Positions 30,278 through 39,367 of a stretch of 58,678 nucleotides of DNA are shown here, in pieces. The translations under genes and the position numbers were made by a program. The notes beneath the pieces were generated by a model, which was given only the letters and a program-made list of their open reading frames with translations, did no database searches and had not been told where the DNA came from. The DNA comes from Nanobdellota archaeon (GTDB lineage: Archaea; Nanobdellota; Nanobdellia; Woesearchaeales; UBA11576): contig JAHJSS010000067.1 in assembly GCA_018830225.1 (NCBI GenBank), forward strand, positions 1 through 58,678, written 5' to 3'. Each line of letters begins with the position of its first letter. The stretch's first letter is position 1.

Positions 30278-31177
30278 ATGGGATTGCTCAACTGGTTTTC
30301 TGGTCTTTTCGCTTCTAAAGATGTAAAGGAAGCTATGGCTGAAGGAGATAGGATAATCAAGGCCAAAGAGGAAGAGGAGAGGAAGAACGCTCTCTCAATG
30401 AAAGATTACAGGTCTGAGATGCGGTCAGGCGGCAAGGCTGTCGATGCCCAGGCCAGGAAGGTGCAGGAGCTCGCGGAAGTCGCGAGAGAGGAGCTGAAGA
30501 AAGTCCCCAGACCTGGCATACCTATGAGGAAGAAGGATGAGGCTGCCTGGTTCAAGAGCATGAAGACAGATGCGCAGAGAGAAGCAGAGATCATAAGGCA
30601 GATTGAGAAGTCCGGGAAGCCCATGAAGACTGACGCTTTCCAGCGCCAGGCCGAGAGCATCTCCAAGTTCCTTGACGTGATGGGGAAGAGCCTCAGGGAA
30701 GCGGAGAAGGTATCGTTGAGGGTGTCCCAGCAGGTCACTGCACAGGAGGACGAGATTGAGAGTCTCTCCAATCTTCTCGCCGAGAGGGCCAGCCTAAGCG
30801 CGCAGCTTAACGAGGTCGTGGAGAGGAAGCTGCAGACATTCGATAAGGAACTGATAAGGACCGAGCAGAGGCTGATAACTCAGCTCGGTAGGAAGGACAA
30901 GGAAATATTCTCTTCTTTCCAGAGGATAACGACCATGGCTTCTGCAGGCTCCCCGCTCAGGAGTGATATTGATTTCATATTCCAGATACTGGCGCCCGTA
31001 GCAGTGGACGCTCCGGAGCTGAACAGGCGGGTGAAGGATGAGATCGCCTATGCCAAGAAGCTTCTCAAGTTCCAGGGGGCTCTCCTTGCCGCGATGAAGC
31101 CAGCACTTAAGGCAAAGAAGACAGAGATAGAGAGGGCGCAGACATTCATCGAGCAGCTGCAGAAGGAAGCCGCGTAA
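30278..31177 (+). CDS. Coiled-coil protein with amphipathic N-terminus
   Basis: A 299-residue protein. The first 13 residues (MGLLNWFSGLFAS) form a short amphipathic helix likely to touch the membrane. The rest is almost entirely charged helix with heptads (about 55-250), followed by a compact helical C-terminus. Layout is similar to the 278-residue coiled-coil protein at 36900-37736. Upstream, AAAGGAAAACTTTTTAAAG (near 30198) matches the BRE/TATA stretch of the cyclase promoter. It has its own AAGAGGT site. No enzymatic motif. A structural or membrane-scaffold role is only a guess. Confidence 0.6.
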   Translation: MGLLNWFSGLFASKDVKEAMAEGDRIIKAKEEEERKNALSMKDYRSEMRSGGKAVDAQARKVQELAEVAREELKKVPRPGIPMRKKDEAAWFKSMKTDAQREAEIIRQIEKSGKPMKTDAFQRQAESISKFLDVMGKSLREAEKVSLRVSQQVTAQEDEIESLSNLLAERASLSAQLNEVVERKLQTFDKELIRTEQRLITQLGRKDKEIFSSFQRITTMASAGSPLRSDIDFIFQILAPVAVDAPELNRRVKDEIAYAKKLLKFQGALLAAMKPALKAKKTEIERAQTFIEQLQKEAA

Positions 31178-31274
31178 ATTTTTTCAGATCTTTCTTTTTA
31201 TCATAATATAGTCAGGATAGGTTTTAGACGGTATTTTTGCGTTAAGTTTTTAAATGAGAGGATATTCTCACGGG

Positions 31275-31661
31275 ATGATGCCTACTATATTGTTGTCCGG
31301 TTGTGCGATTCTGAAGAATGATAAGGTGCTGCTTATTCGCAAGAAGGACAAGGAGATCTGGGAGCTTCCTGGCGGCATCGTCAAGTCAAAGACAGGCCTG
31401 GAGGACGCTGCTGTCCAGAAGACAGACGAGCAGATCGGCGTCAAGCCTGAGATAATCCAGCACTTCACGATTCTCGAATACCAGAAGGCAGGCAACAATG
31501 TCGAGGCCACGATCTTTGAGTGCGACCTGGACCCTGAATCGACTTTCACTCCTGGAGAGAATGTTGAGGAGGTCAAGTGGTTCGTGATCTCTGACCTAAA
31601 GAAAGATGAGATGGCTGACAAGATAGGTGAAGATGTCAAGACCATCCTTGATGAGATCTGA
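31275..31661 (+). CDS. Nudix-fold protein with degenerate Nudix box
   Basis: About 128 residues. The fold is recognisable: L-L-S-G-C-A-I-L-K-N-D-K-V-L-L-I-R then W-E-L-P-G-G-I-V. The Nudix box should read G-x5-E-x7-R-E-U-x-E-E-x-G-U, but the corresponding segment is AAVQKTDEQIGV, so the catalytic R-E is Q-K and the E-E pair is E-Q. It is probably not an efficient pyrophosphohydrolase and may bind nucleotides instead. ATGs at 31254, 31275 and 31278 are all possible; the TTTTTAAAT box near 31250 favours 31275 as a leaderless start. Confidence 0.72.
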   Translation: MMPTILLSGCAILKNDKVLLIRKKDKEIWELPGGIVKSKTGLEDAAVQKTDEQIGVKPEIIQHFTILEYQKAGNNVEATIFECDLDPESTFTPGENVEEVKWFVISDLKKDEMADKIGEDVKTILDEI

Positions 31662-31681
31662 AACATCCTGGTTTCAGGCTT

Positions 31682-32887
31682 TCAGAATATCTTCTCCATC
31701 TCCGCGATTATCCTTGCTTCGTAGTCTGACTGCTTCTCGCCTTCGCCTTTCTCCTTGTCGAGGACTGTCATGAGTTGATGAACCAGCGCTTTCTCTGCTT
31801 CAGGTGTCAGCTCAAGCGACTTTACCTGTCCTACATGCTCTTCGACAACGAGCCTCTCCGCCTCTTCTGTCGTGTCTGCCTTGACCTTGACCTCTTCGAA
31901 CTTCTTTGACACGAGCTTGCTGGTGTTCTTCATCACGAAGTACGTCCCTCTCTCGTGCATGAGCTCTATGACCCTGTTCATGTCTATCTCTGAGGTCTTT
32001 CCTGTCTCGAGCTTGCCGGATAGCCTGAGCAGGACTATCGCGTCTTTCATGTTCTTCTTGCGCATCTCGTCGAGGATGGCTTCTGTGGCCTGCTGCGGCG
32101 TCTTGTGTCTACAGTCGATGCTTATGGTCAGCACAGGGCACAGGTCAATCCGCTCATGGCTCAGCTTGCCGTCATCATAGATGTAGAACCCGCCGCACCC
32201 GAGCTTCTCCAGCTCTGTGAAGCTGTTGGGGAATGTGGGTCCTGGGTAGACTATGTTCTTGTGGTCGGCCATGCTCGCCTCCTTCACGATGTGCACATGT
32301 CCGCCTGCGTAATAGTCGAACCCGCGTGGGAGAAGGGACAGCGGCGCCGCTTCCATCTGCTCCATATCTTCAGGCTTCAGCTCTGAAAGCGCTGTGTGGA
32401 ACATGAATATCTTGAATCCTGTCTCCTGCTCGAGGTTGGTATGCAGAAGGTCTTCATAGTATCTCTTCTCAAGCATGCCTTTCTTGCCTATCATGCCTGT
32501 TATCTTCGCTCCTGTCTTCTTGTCTGTTGTGAAGTGCAACTTGAGCTTGCCTCCTTCCACCTCTCCTTTGCAGGCATTCCTCAAGAGCTCTGCCTCTTCA
32601 AGCACTTCGAGCATGGTCTTTCCTGATGGTGAGAAGTCATGGCTTCCTGCGATCGTGTACACGGGTATGCCTGCGTCCTTGAGCCTCTTCAGCTCAATCA
32701 CTGCGAGCTTGAGGCTTTCGATTGGAGGGATGCTTGTGTTGAACAGGTCGCCTGCAAGAAGCACGAAATCGACACTGTTGGACAGGCATCTGCTGACCGC
32801 CTCAACAAAGGCCCGGGTGTTGAGTTCCCTTAGCTTGGGCTCTCTCCAGCTTCCCAGGTGCACATCTGCAATATGGGCAAATTTCAT
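31682..32887 (-). CDS. Mre11/SbcD-type DNA repair exonuclease
   Basis: A 401-residue calcineurin-fold phosphoesterase. Seen: motif I H-I-A-D-V-H-L-G (4-11), motif II A-G-D-L-F, motif III A-G-S-H-D, then M-F-H-T-A-L and the late G-G-H-V-H. Motif III usually reads GNHD; Ser replaces the metal-binding Asn. The C-terminal region would cap the active site. Mre11 works with Rad50 on DNA ends, but no Rad50 or NurA gene is in the window; a canonical HerA lies 5 kb away on the same strand. Convergent with the Nudix gene. Confidence 0.87.
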   Translation of the reverse strand: MKFAHIADVHLGSWREPKLRELNTRAFVEAVSRCLSNSVDFVLLAGDLFNTSIPPIESLKLAVIELKRLKDAGIPVYTIAGSHDFSPSGKTMLEVLEEAELLRNACKGEVEGGKLKLHFTTDKKTGAKITGMIGKKGMLEKRYYEDLLHTNLEQETGFKIFMFHTALSELKPEDMEQMEAAPLSLLPRGFDYYAGGHVHIVKEASMADHKNIVYPGPTFPNSFTELEKLGCGGFYIYDDGKLSHERIDLCPVLTISIDCRHKTPQQATEAILDEMRKKNMKDAIVLLRLSGKLETGKTSEIDMNRVIELMHERGTYFVMKNTSKLVSKKFEEVKVKADTTEEAERLVVEEHVGQVKSLELTPEAEKALVHQLMTVLDKEKGEGEKQSDYEARIIAEMEKIF

Positions 32888-33015
32888 GTCCTCAGGGAAT
32901 ATAACGCCGTTTTTTTAATGTTCCGGCGTTTAAAAACCGCTTAAAAATAAAACGAAACATTTAAATATTAAAGATGTTCAACATTGATAAGTAATAACTA
33001 TTTCGGGGGGAATAG

Positions 33016-33492
33016 ATGACTGCTGATAAGACAGATAGACGTGATGCAGGGCTTGTCGATAAGCTATACGGAGCAATACTCCGCCCGAAAGACATCTCTG
33101 ATTCTTCAACTTACATCGAAGCGCTGATGGTCTTGAAATACATGCTCAACCACTACGAGCTGGCCAAAGAGCAGGATAAGCCAGACTCATTCCAGCTTCC
33201 CGAAGCCTTCGCCCCTTTGGAACAGATGAAGGGGCTTTTCAAGCAGGCTTCTCCATTGGGGGAGTACGGGTGGTCAGAAGAGCAGCTTGTGGAAGAGCAT
33301 GACAAGTGCAGCGCGCTCTATTCGCGTTGCAGGAAGATAGCAAACAGTGATCGCTCCACTATCGAACAAAAAATCGAGGGCATCTACACTTTGGTAAAAG
33401 GTCTTCGTCAGGACTGTGCTGAGAAGCACGGGAACCACGGCCGTATTGTGAGCTCAGCCGACACTACTTCCCATGGCTGCAGGTGCTATTGA
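33016..33492 (+). CDS. Hypothetical helical protein with His/Cys tail
   Basis: A 158-residue helical soluble protein with a C-terminal His/Cys-rich tail (KHGNHGRIV then SHGCRCY). No domain recognised. GGGGGGAATAG stands as ribosome-binding site before the ATG, and CATTTAAATATT (about 32957-32968) is the TATA. It is divergent to Mre11 across 128 bp. The tail could bind a metal. Function unknown. Confidence 0.6.
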   Translation: MTADKTDRRDAGLVDKLYGAILRPKDISDSSTYIEALMVLKYMLNHYELAKEQDKPDSFQLPEAFAPLEQMKGLFKQASPLGEYGWSEEQLVEEHDKCSALYSRCRKIANSDRSTIEQKIEGIYTLVKGLRQDCAEKHGNHGRIVSSADTTSHGCRCY

Positions 33493-33515
33493 GAAGCAGT
33501 TATGATTGTGGTAAG

Positions 33516-36233
33516 TCAGAAAGCGAAACCTTCTTTCTCAAGGTTGTATATCCCGCCGCGGCCTTTTATTTCGCGCATCTTCTCTACAGATTTGTTGAGT
33601 GCCGTCCGTATGTGATTGACTCCTTCCGGCGTGGTATGCATTATCGGCTTACCGAAGCCGGCATAGCCCGCAGTCGTGCCGAGCCTTATGACCCTGCCTG
33701 TCTTTAATCTGCTGGATGCGCCTCCTGAAAGGATCTTGACAGTCTCCTCGAAGAGCATCGATGAGTAGATGAATGCCTTCGGCCCGAACTGGCCTTCTCC
33801 ATCCACCTGCCTCGCAGGGTTGAGCGTCTTCCAGTCCTTGAATCCTTCTTCCTTGTTGGAGCTGACTATCTTGCTGAACGCGAAGTATCCTCCGAAGATT
33901 CTCTCAGCGGTCTCAGGCGTGACTTTAAGATGGCCGTCTGATTGGGGTCTGTCTCCGGTGAACCTGCTGTTGTCGACGTAGTATGTCTGCTTGGCTTTGC
34001 TGAAGCAGTTCCTGAGATGCATCTGCGTGAGCATCTTGTTCTCTATGCGGTAGGGTATCCAGTCTATGGTCCTGAGGTTGGGGACTTGCAGCCCCTCATT
34101 CATTGACAAGCTTACAAGCGACCTTTGGACTCGCTCGAGGAACCTGCTGTGGTCGTCCTCCTCCACTTTTCCTCTCTCGGAGTTCAGGGGATAGCTCAGC
34201 CATATCTCGTCGCCCTGCTTCACCATGCGCGGCTTTATCCTGTATGATTCTGCAGCTTTGTTGTTGAATGTTTCGTCAAAATGGGTGAGTATCATCTTAA
34301 GCACGGAATGGTAGTAGGTATCCTGGCTGTCCGGCCTGTACATCTTGTTGAACGCGTTGAAACCGTCGAGCTCGAAGAATGTCATGACCTGCGGCCCCTC
34401 AATCAGTATCATGGCTGCAAGGACCTGGTCGAAGGAGTCCTCGCGCAGTGATGCAGGGAACCTCAGGTCATAGCTTTTTGCCAGGTGTCGTTTCTGCAGT
34501 ACATCGAGATAGAACCTCTCCTTGAGATCTTGGAGCTTTTTTGCATCCTCTGGCTCGAGCTTCCCGTCTTTTTTCTTCTGTCTCGCCTCCTCGAGGAGCC
34601 CGAACAGCTCTTTGGTGAGATGGTTATCGAGTCCTATCTGGTGGGCGACCCTGTTTATCATCTTGCCCTCGAACTCCTCCTCAGGGATGTAGTTCAGCCC
34701 CACCCATGCCGACTGCGGCTCGACCTTGCGGTCATAGATGACGACTGAAGGGAAATCCGCGAGCACTTCACGTTCGATTGCCCTTATCCTTGCGACGAAG
34801 ATAGGGGTCTCGATGGGAGGTATGTTCTCTTCTTCCATGCGCCTCTCGATCTCTCCGAGTTTCCTCCCTTCATAATCAGGGAGGAACTTCTTCTCGAGGT
34901 ATTCAGCCTTCGCTGCTGCATGCTTTATTGCGGTGTCTATCTTCAGCGCGATATCTCTCTCCGCCTGCTTCAGTTCAGCCATTATCCTTTCGCGTTCTAT
35001 TTTTTCGTCGAGCTCTCCCGTGTAAGGGATGAAGAGGCTCTTCAGGTAGCTGTCGGTGCTTACTCTGAGACTTAAGAGTTTCAAAACGAAATTCATGCTT
35101 TCTTGACCTACATCCATCTCTTCATAGCCTGCAAGGAGGCTCGTGTTTAGGTGGTCCAGCCTTTCGCGGTCCTTTCCGTGGAACTCACTTCCAAAAGCGT
35201 TCTGCAGATGCTTCAGCACAATAGGCGGTATCTCCTTGAGTGCCTTTTCAAGCTCTTGCTTAGGGACCCCGACGATCTTGAACCTCGTCCTGCCGAGGAT
35301 AGTGACCACGCCTTTGCCCTCAATCTTTGAAGAACCCTCATCAATACCAGTCTTAGTGAAGTCTCTCCGCAGCCTTCTGTCGAGCTCCTCGTATATCTTC
35401 TTCATCAGGGCATTGCCAAGATTATGTGATTCGTCAAGCGTGTTGCACGCGGTCATGTCCACATTGATGATCACTATAGATACCTTATTGCCGAGAGCGG
35501 TTATCTCCTTGGTCGGCTGGATGGCAAGGTTCAGTGCGAGCTCTGTCCCCAGCTGGGATGCCTGCTCGTCATTGGCGAAGCTCTTGTGGTAAGAGTCGAG
35601 CAGGTCCTTGATCTCCTTCTTCAACTGCGCGACTTCCTCGTCACTGGCCTCTCCCAACCTTGAGACAAGTACCTCTATCTTAGGGACCAGCGTCTCCCAC
35701 TCGTTCCAGAAAGGGGTTATGCCCTGCAGTATCCTGAACTCTGTCTCTGCAAGGCTTCTGACATCGACTTCGACATAGGCCTGCTTCCCTGCGCCTTGTT
35801 TTTTCACAGAATCAAGCTTCTTTTTCTGTTCACTCAGGTCTAAGAAGAGTTTTCGGAGCAGTTCGAGGAGCTTCTCTGTGTCGAGTTCCTCTTTCTTCAC
35901 CAGCTCGCCGGCTATTGTCGCGAATGAGAAGTGTGATTTGACCAGCGATGCATAGTCCAGGTGCTTGTCGAGCATTCCTGCGGATTCCCTTATCTCTGTG
36001 TCCTGCTGCCTTATGAGCTCAGAGAGCTGGGATACTGCGCCTATCTGCTGGTCGACGACTTCAAGGGTCCTGTTGAACAGCTGCTCTACCTTTTCGACAC
36101 CGCCTTTGTTGAACTCTTCCCGCCAGTCTACAGCCAGCTCCTGTTTCTTCTCATTGAAAAGCTGGTAGAGAGAGTGGCACAGTGCCACTATCTTTGACCT
36201 TTGCTCTATCTCCTCTTTTTCGAACCTGCGCAT
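33516..36233 (-). CDS. Large protein with two GGDEF-like regions
   Basis: A 905-residue soluble protein. Residues 1-240 are helical/coiled coil. Residues 251-325 (V-S-I-V-I-I-N-V-D then LGRTRFKIV) and 616-682 (TFFELDGFNAFN then K-Q-G-D-E-I-W-L-S) each look like a nucleotidyl-cyclase-type GGDEF fold: a beta-strand ending in x-x-D with following F/N, and about 52-55 residues later a second strand carrying the signature. In the first copy GGDEF is GRTRF (probably inactive). In the second it is QGDEI with acidic residues kept at 621, 623, 675 and 676. GGDEF enzymes make c-di-GMP or related nucleotides and are very rare in archaea. Between the copies lie helices. No homologue is recognised, so this is fold-level inference only. 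Confidence 0.5.
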   Translation of the reverse strand: MRRFEKEEIEQRSKIVALCHSLYQLFNEKKQELAVDWREEFNKGGVEKVEQLFNRTLEVVDQQIGAVSQLSELIRQQDTEIRESAGMLDKHLDYASLVKSHFSFATIAGELVKKEELDTEKLLELLRKLFLDLSEQKKKLDSVKKQGAGKQAYVEVDVRSLAETEFRILQGITPFWNEWETLVPKIEVLVSRLGEASDEEVAQLKKEIKDLLDSYHKSFANDEQASQLGTELALNLAIQPTKEITALGNKVSIVIINVDMTACNTLDESHNLGNALMKKIYEELDRRLRRDFTKTGIDEGSSKIEGKGVVTILGRTRFKIVGVPKQELEKALKEIPPIVLKHLQNAFGSEFHGKDRERLDHLNTSLLAGYEEMDVGQESMNFVLKLLSLRVSTDSYLKSLFIPYTGELDEKIERERIMAELKQAERDIALKIDTAIKHAAAKAEYLEKKFLPDYEGRKLGEIERRMEEENIPPIETPIFVARIRAIEREVLADFPSVVIYDRKVEPQSAWVGLNYIPEEEFEGKMINRVAHQIGLDNHLTKELFGLLEEARQKKKDGKLEPEDAKKLQDLKERFYLDVLQKRHLAKSYDLRFPASLREDSFDQVLAAMILIEGPQVMTFFELDGFNAFNKMYRPDSQDTYYHSVLKMILTHFDETFNNKAAESYRIKPRMVKQGDEIWLSYPLNSERGKVEEDDHSRFLERVQRSLVSLSMNEGLQVPNLRTIDWIPYRIENKMLTQMHLRNCFSKAKQTYYVDNSRFTGDRPQSDGHLKVTPETAERIFGGYFAFSKIVSSNKEEGFKDWKTLNPARQVDGEGQFGPKAFIYSSMLFEETVKILSGGASSRLKTGRVIRLGTTAGYAGFGKPIMHTTPEGVNHIRTALNKSVEKMREIKGRGGIYNLEKEGFAF

Positions 36234-36338
36234 AGCGAGGAAACAGTCAAATGGTGTTTAAATAGGTTTCGCACAAAAATGTTCTGTCCCGAATTTAGTC
36301 AGCATCCATTTGTAAGGCGCTTCGAGAAGAAGTAGGAT

Positions 36339-36833
36339 TCAGTGTTCCGTGAGTATTGTCGGATAGCAGCTGTGCGTCCTGCTTCCGGTAAATGCGTAAC
36401 CTTTCTTGTCTGCGCACAATGCCAGGATGTCGTCTGCGCTGAATCCTTCGAGCGTGCCCAATGATTCGAAAAGCTCTGTGCTGTCTGAAGCGACCCTTGC
36501 TCTGGCTCCGTTCTTCTTCAGGTGCGCTAAGAGAAGCAGGAGATTCATGACCACGTGCGTGTCGCCTTCAGCATAGCACGGTCTGGGCGGCTGGGTCTCG
36601 CGTGAGTACAAGGTGCGTCCTATCTCTGCTTTCACCATTGCGCGCTCTTCCAGCAGGCCGCCGCAAGGCTCACAGCGGTGATATGCACTGACATAATATA
36701 CATGCCATTCGACATGCTCGTTAAGGGTGCCTTCCAGAGAATCCCACACCTCTTTGTCCAAGGCTAGCTCTAGCTCGCTGCCACCAAGCTCGATTTCCGA
36801 GAACCTGACAGTTATATGAGCTATTCCCCCCAT
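36339..36833 (-). CDS. Hypothetical protein with CxxC motif under shared operator
   Basis: A 164-residue soluble protein. It has C-E-P-C near residue 55 and further Cys and His residues (CYAEGDTH, HSCYP), possibly a metal site. No known family. The ATG at 36833 is preferred over a GTG at 36842 inside the operator. TATA (CTTTATATAG, minus strand, 36868-36859) is followed by the palindrome TAACCA-C-TGGTTA, so transcription would begin almost at the ATG and be controllable by a repressor. Function unknown. Confidence 0.6.
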   Translation of the reverse strand: MGGIAHITVRFSEIELGGSELELALDKEVWDSLEGTLNEHVEWHVYYVSAYHRCEPCGGLLEERAMVKAEIGRTLYSRETQPPRPCYAEGDTHVVMNLLLLLAHLKKNGARARVASDSTELFESLGTLEGFSADDILALCADKKGYAFTGSRTHSCYPTILTEH

Positions 36834-36835
36834 CG

Positions 36836-36868
36836 TAACCACTGGTTAGTCATTAAAACTATATAAAG
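36836..36868 (-). promoter_or_regulatory. TATA plus operator sharing 11 nt with the cyclase promoter
   Basis: On the minus strand TATA (36868-36859) is followed by GACTAACCAGTGGTTA. The palindrome TAACCA-C-TGGTTA spans 36836-36848, and ACTAACCAGTG is identical to the cyclase operator at 10066-10081. Confidence 0.6.
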
Positions 36869-36899
36869 ATTTTGGTTCAGAAGAGTATAAAAAGGCGTT

Positions 36900-37736
36900 T
36901 CAGGCCCTGAAGCCCGCTCTCTGCTGTTCTTCGCGTTCCAGCATCTTGCCTATGATTATTTCCATCAGCCTGGCGCTGTGCTGACTCACATTTACCAGCT
37001 TCTGCTCCTGTTCTGCCTTTTCGACCAGATTGTCTATCTGGCCTTCCACATACTTGACATGCTCAAGGATCTTCCTGAAGTCGATGTGCTGCGCGTCCTT
37101 GCCCCTGACCTTGGCCTCCACCTTCCTCATCTCATCATCTATCATCCGCTCTATCTCTATCGAGTCCTTCTCATACGCAGTCGCTATTGCTTCGAACATG
37201 GGCTTTATCTGGTGCAGCGCGCCCTGTATGTTTGTCGCCTCGTTCATCAGTTGGGTCACGTTCGGCATCTGCTTCACGCGCCCTTCGCGCTTCAGCCCTT
37301 CGTGGAATTCTTTCAGGAGCGCGAGTATCTTCAGCTCGTCATTGTAGAACATCCTGAGGTTCTTCCCCATAACAACCATCATGTGCTTGCCTGCCTTAAG
37401 CTTGTTCAGCAGGTCTGCTGTCTTGGCCTCGAGCTCGTATGTTATCTTGCTCAGCCTATCAAACTCTTTTTGATGCTCTGGTTTCTTCCTGATTTCCTCT
37501 GCGAGCTCCCATGACTCGTGGAGCAGGTCATATATCCCAGCGAGTTCCTGTTTCAGCGACTGCCCGAACAGCTTGTGCTTCTTTAGGAACTTGAGGAATA
37601 TCTTGACATCAAGTTGCTCTGCCTCGCCTGCAGCCCTCTTCGCAAGGGGGAATGCTGATTCAAGGTTCTTTCTGAAGTTCGGTTGTTCTGAGTATATTCC
37701 CAGCTTGATCACCTTTGTTTTGCTGAGAGTAGTCAA
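36900..37736 (-). CDS. Coiled-coil protein coupled to HerA
   Basis: A 278-residue, almost purely helical charged protein, no catalytic motif. The TTG start at 37736 overlaps the HerA stop (37733-37735); GTG at 37712 preceded by AAAGG is an alternative. The same transcript carries HerA, so it may be a HerA accessory protein in place of the NurA nuclease, but it shows no NurA motifs. The layout is like the 30278-31177 protein. Function unknown. Confidence 0.6.
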   Translation of the reverse strand: MTTLSKTKVIKLGIYSEQPNFRKNLESAFPLAKRAAGEAEQLDVKIFLKFLKKHKLFGQSLKQELAGIYDLLHESWELAEEIRKKPEHQKEFDRLSKITYELEAKTADLLNKLKAGKHMMVVMGKNLRMFYNDELKILALLKEFHEGLKREGRVKQMPNVTQLMNEATNIQGALHQIKPMFEAIATAYEKDSIEIERMIDDEMRKVEAKVRGKDAQHIDFRKILEHVKYVEGQIDNLVEKAEQEQKLVNVSQHSARLMEIIIGKMLEREEQQRAGFRA

Positions 37737-39274
37737 GACAGGCTGACTCCCTCGAAGCTCGGATGTCCCTCTGGTTTATTATCTTTTTGGCTTTTCTGGC
37801 TCTGCTTTATATGGTTGGTGAAAAGAGGGACTTTTATCGGTGTGGCGAACTTGACGAAGTTGCTTGTGACTATGGCCTCCCCCTTGTCTAGTGATGCTAT
37901 GTTCCTGTCGTCAGTGGACAGGTCCTGCGATGCCGATTCGATTATGGCCTGCCTTTCAGGCTTCATCTCTATGCCTAGTATTATCTTGGTGTTCATGTTC
38001 GCAAGCACTTCCCGGGGGATCAGCGAAGGCAGCTGCGTTATCGCCGTGAGCCCCACCTTGAACTTCCTTCCCTCTCTTGCGATCGTGCTGAATATGTTGG
38101 GCCCTGATTCCAGCACCTCTTTGCCCAGCACCCTCGGAGCCTCCTCGAGCACTATGGACACGACCGGCTTGCTGTCGAGCTGGCCTTTTGTCTTGTAGCT
38201 CCTGTACCTGTTGAATATCTCTGTCGTGACCATGCTGCCTATCATTATCTCGACCGCTCCTGAGAATCCTGATGTGTCTATTATGACTGTCTTGGCCTGC
38301 TCTGCCTCGCCTGCGATGTCCTTTATAGTGGTCTCTCCTGCGCTGAGGTCGAACACGCCGTTGCAGTACAGCTGGCTCCCGTCGAAGTCTAGGTCGAGCA
38401 GGTGCATGAGCCTTCTCTTGAGCACACCCACGGTCGCTTCCTGGAACTCGACCTTGAGCGGCTTCTCAAGGACGACAGCCTCGACCCATCTCTTTCCGTA
38501 CTCCTTGTAGTAGGCGCTCATCGCCTGGACCTGCGCATCAGAGAAGTTCACTGCGCCCCTGAAGTGGTCAGGCTTAACCTGCTTGAGGTTTATCTTGAGT
38601 GTCTTTGCTCCAGGCGGAGCGTCCCTCGGTGTGTAATATATCACGTTTTCGGAGGAAGGGTGCGTCTTCAGCCCTGGTCCGTTCCTTCCGTAGTATTCGT
38701 CATGCGGGTCGAGCACGATGGCTCCGCAATAGCCCTTGTCGACTACGCTCCACAGCATTACCTTGACTAGGTTGCTCTTCCCTCTGCCTGTGGTTGATGT
38801 TATGAGCACGTGGTGCGAGAACACCTTGTCGCCGGGGATGCTTATCGGCACGTCCAGCATCTTCGATCCTGACCTGAGATTGCCGAGGAACAGCGGATTG
38901 GGCGGCGTGATCATGAATTTCAGGTCTGCCTCTTCCACCTGCCTGACCTCCCCGAAGAATATGGGCAGCTGCTTGCATAGCTGTACCTCTGCGCCGCGTA
39001 TTATCGCTATTGGCTTCGCTGAGGCGAGGGTGTAGTTGCGCACGTTCCCGTCAAAGAATGATATGTCTGTGTTGTCCTCAAGCTTCATGCCTGAGATGAG
39101 CTCCAGGTTCTGCTGTGATATCTGGCTTCCGTAGTTGAGGTCATACACCTGGAGGAGTATCTTCTGCCTTTCGTTACCGCTGACAAGGAGCTCGCCTATC
39201 TCGAGGCAGGCGTCGGACTTCTGCCTTATGCATACCTTTCCGAGCTCTCCCCCCACTACCTGTCCTTTTATCAT
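37733..39274 (-). CDS. herA: HerA-type helicase/translocase
   Basis: A 513-residue ATPase with an N-terminal beta-barrel (HAS) domain (1-110) and a RecA-like motor: Walker [10 protein letters not shown] (160-168), an [10 protein letters not shown] segment after it, Walker [10 protein letters not shown] and the sensor AITQLPS. Canonical HerA is a hexameric DNA translocase that works with NurA and Mre11-Rad50 in end resection. Mre11 is 5 kb away; no NurA is visible. The downstream coiled-coil gene overlaps it by 4 nt. A TATA (TTTTATATAACAC, minus strand) precedes the ATG by about 25 nt. Confidence 0.88.
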   Translation of the reverse strand: MIKGQVVGGELGKVCIRQKSDACLEIGELLVSGNERQKILLQVYDLNYGSQISQQNLELISGMKLEDNTDISFFDGNVRNYTLASAKPIAIIRGAEVQLCKQLPIFFGEVRQVEEADLKFMITPPNPLFLGNLRSGSKMLDVPISIPGDKVFSHHVLITSTTGRGKSNLVKVMLWSVVDKGYCGAIVLDPHDEYYGRNGPGLKTHPSSENVIYYTPRDAPPGAKTLKINLKQVKPDHFRGAVNFSDAQVQAMSAYYKEYGKRWVEAVVLEKPLKVEFQEATVGVLKRRLMHLLDLDFDGSQLYCNGVFDLSAGETTIKDIAGEAEQAKTVIIDTSGFSGAVEIMIGSMVTTEIFNRYRSYKTKGQLDSKPVVSIVLEEAPRVLGKEVLESGPNIFSTIAREGRKFKVGLTAITQLPSLIPREVLANMNTKIILGIEMKPERQAIIESASQDLSTDDRNIASLDKGEAIVTSNFVKFATPIKVPLFTNHIKQSQKSQKDNKPEGHPSFEGVSLS

Positions 39275-39367
39275 ATGAGGGGAATAATCTTGAGTGTTAT
39301 ATAAAATTTTGTTTTGGCAGAAGCAGTTGTTTAAAAAAGAAAAAAAAAGAAAAAAGTTGGTCAGAAT

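Noticed and set aside
36281-36340. Fragment of element A/B (TTCTGTCCCGA and CATTTGTAAGGCG)
   Set aside because: Only about 11 nt match each time and no matching border is present, so a remnant cannot be claimed.
36900-37736. NurA nuclease partner of HerA
   Set aside because: No acidic nuclease motifs are visible; the protein is coiled coil throughout.
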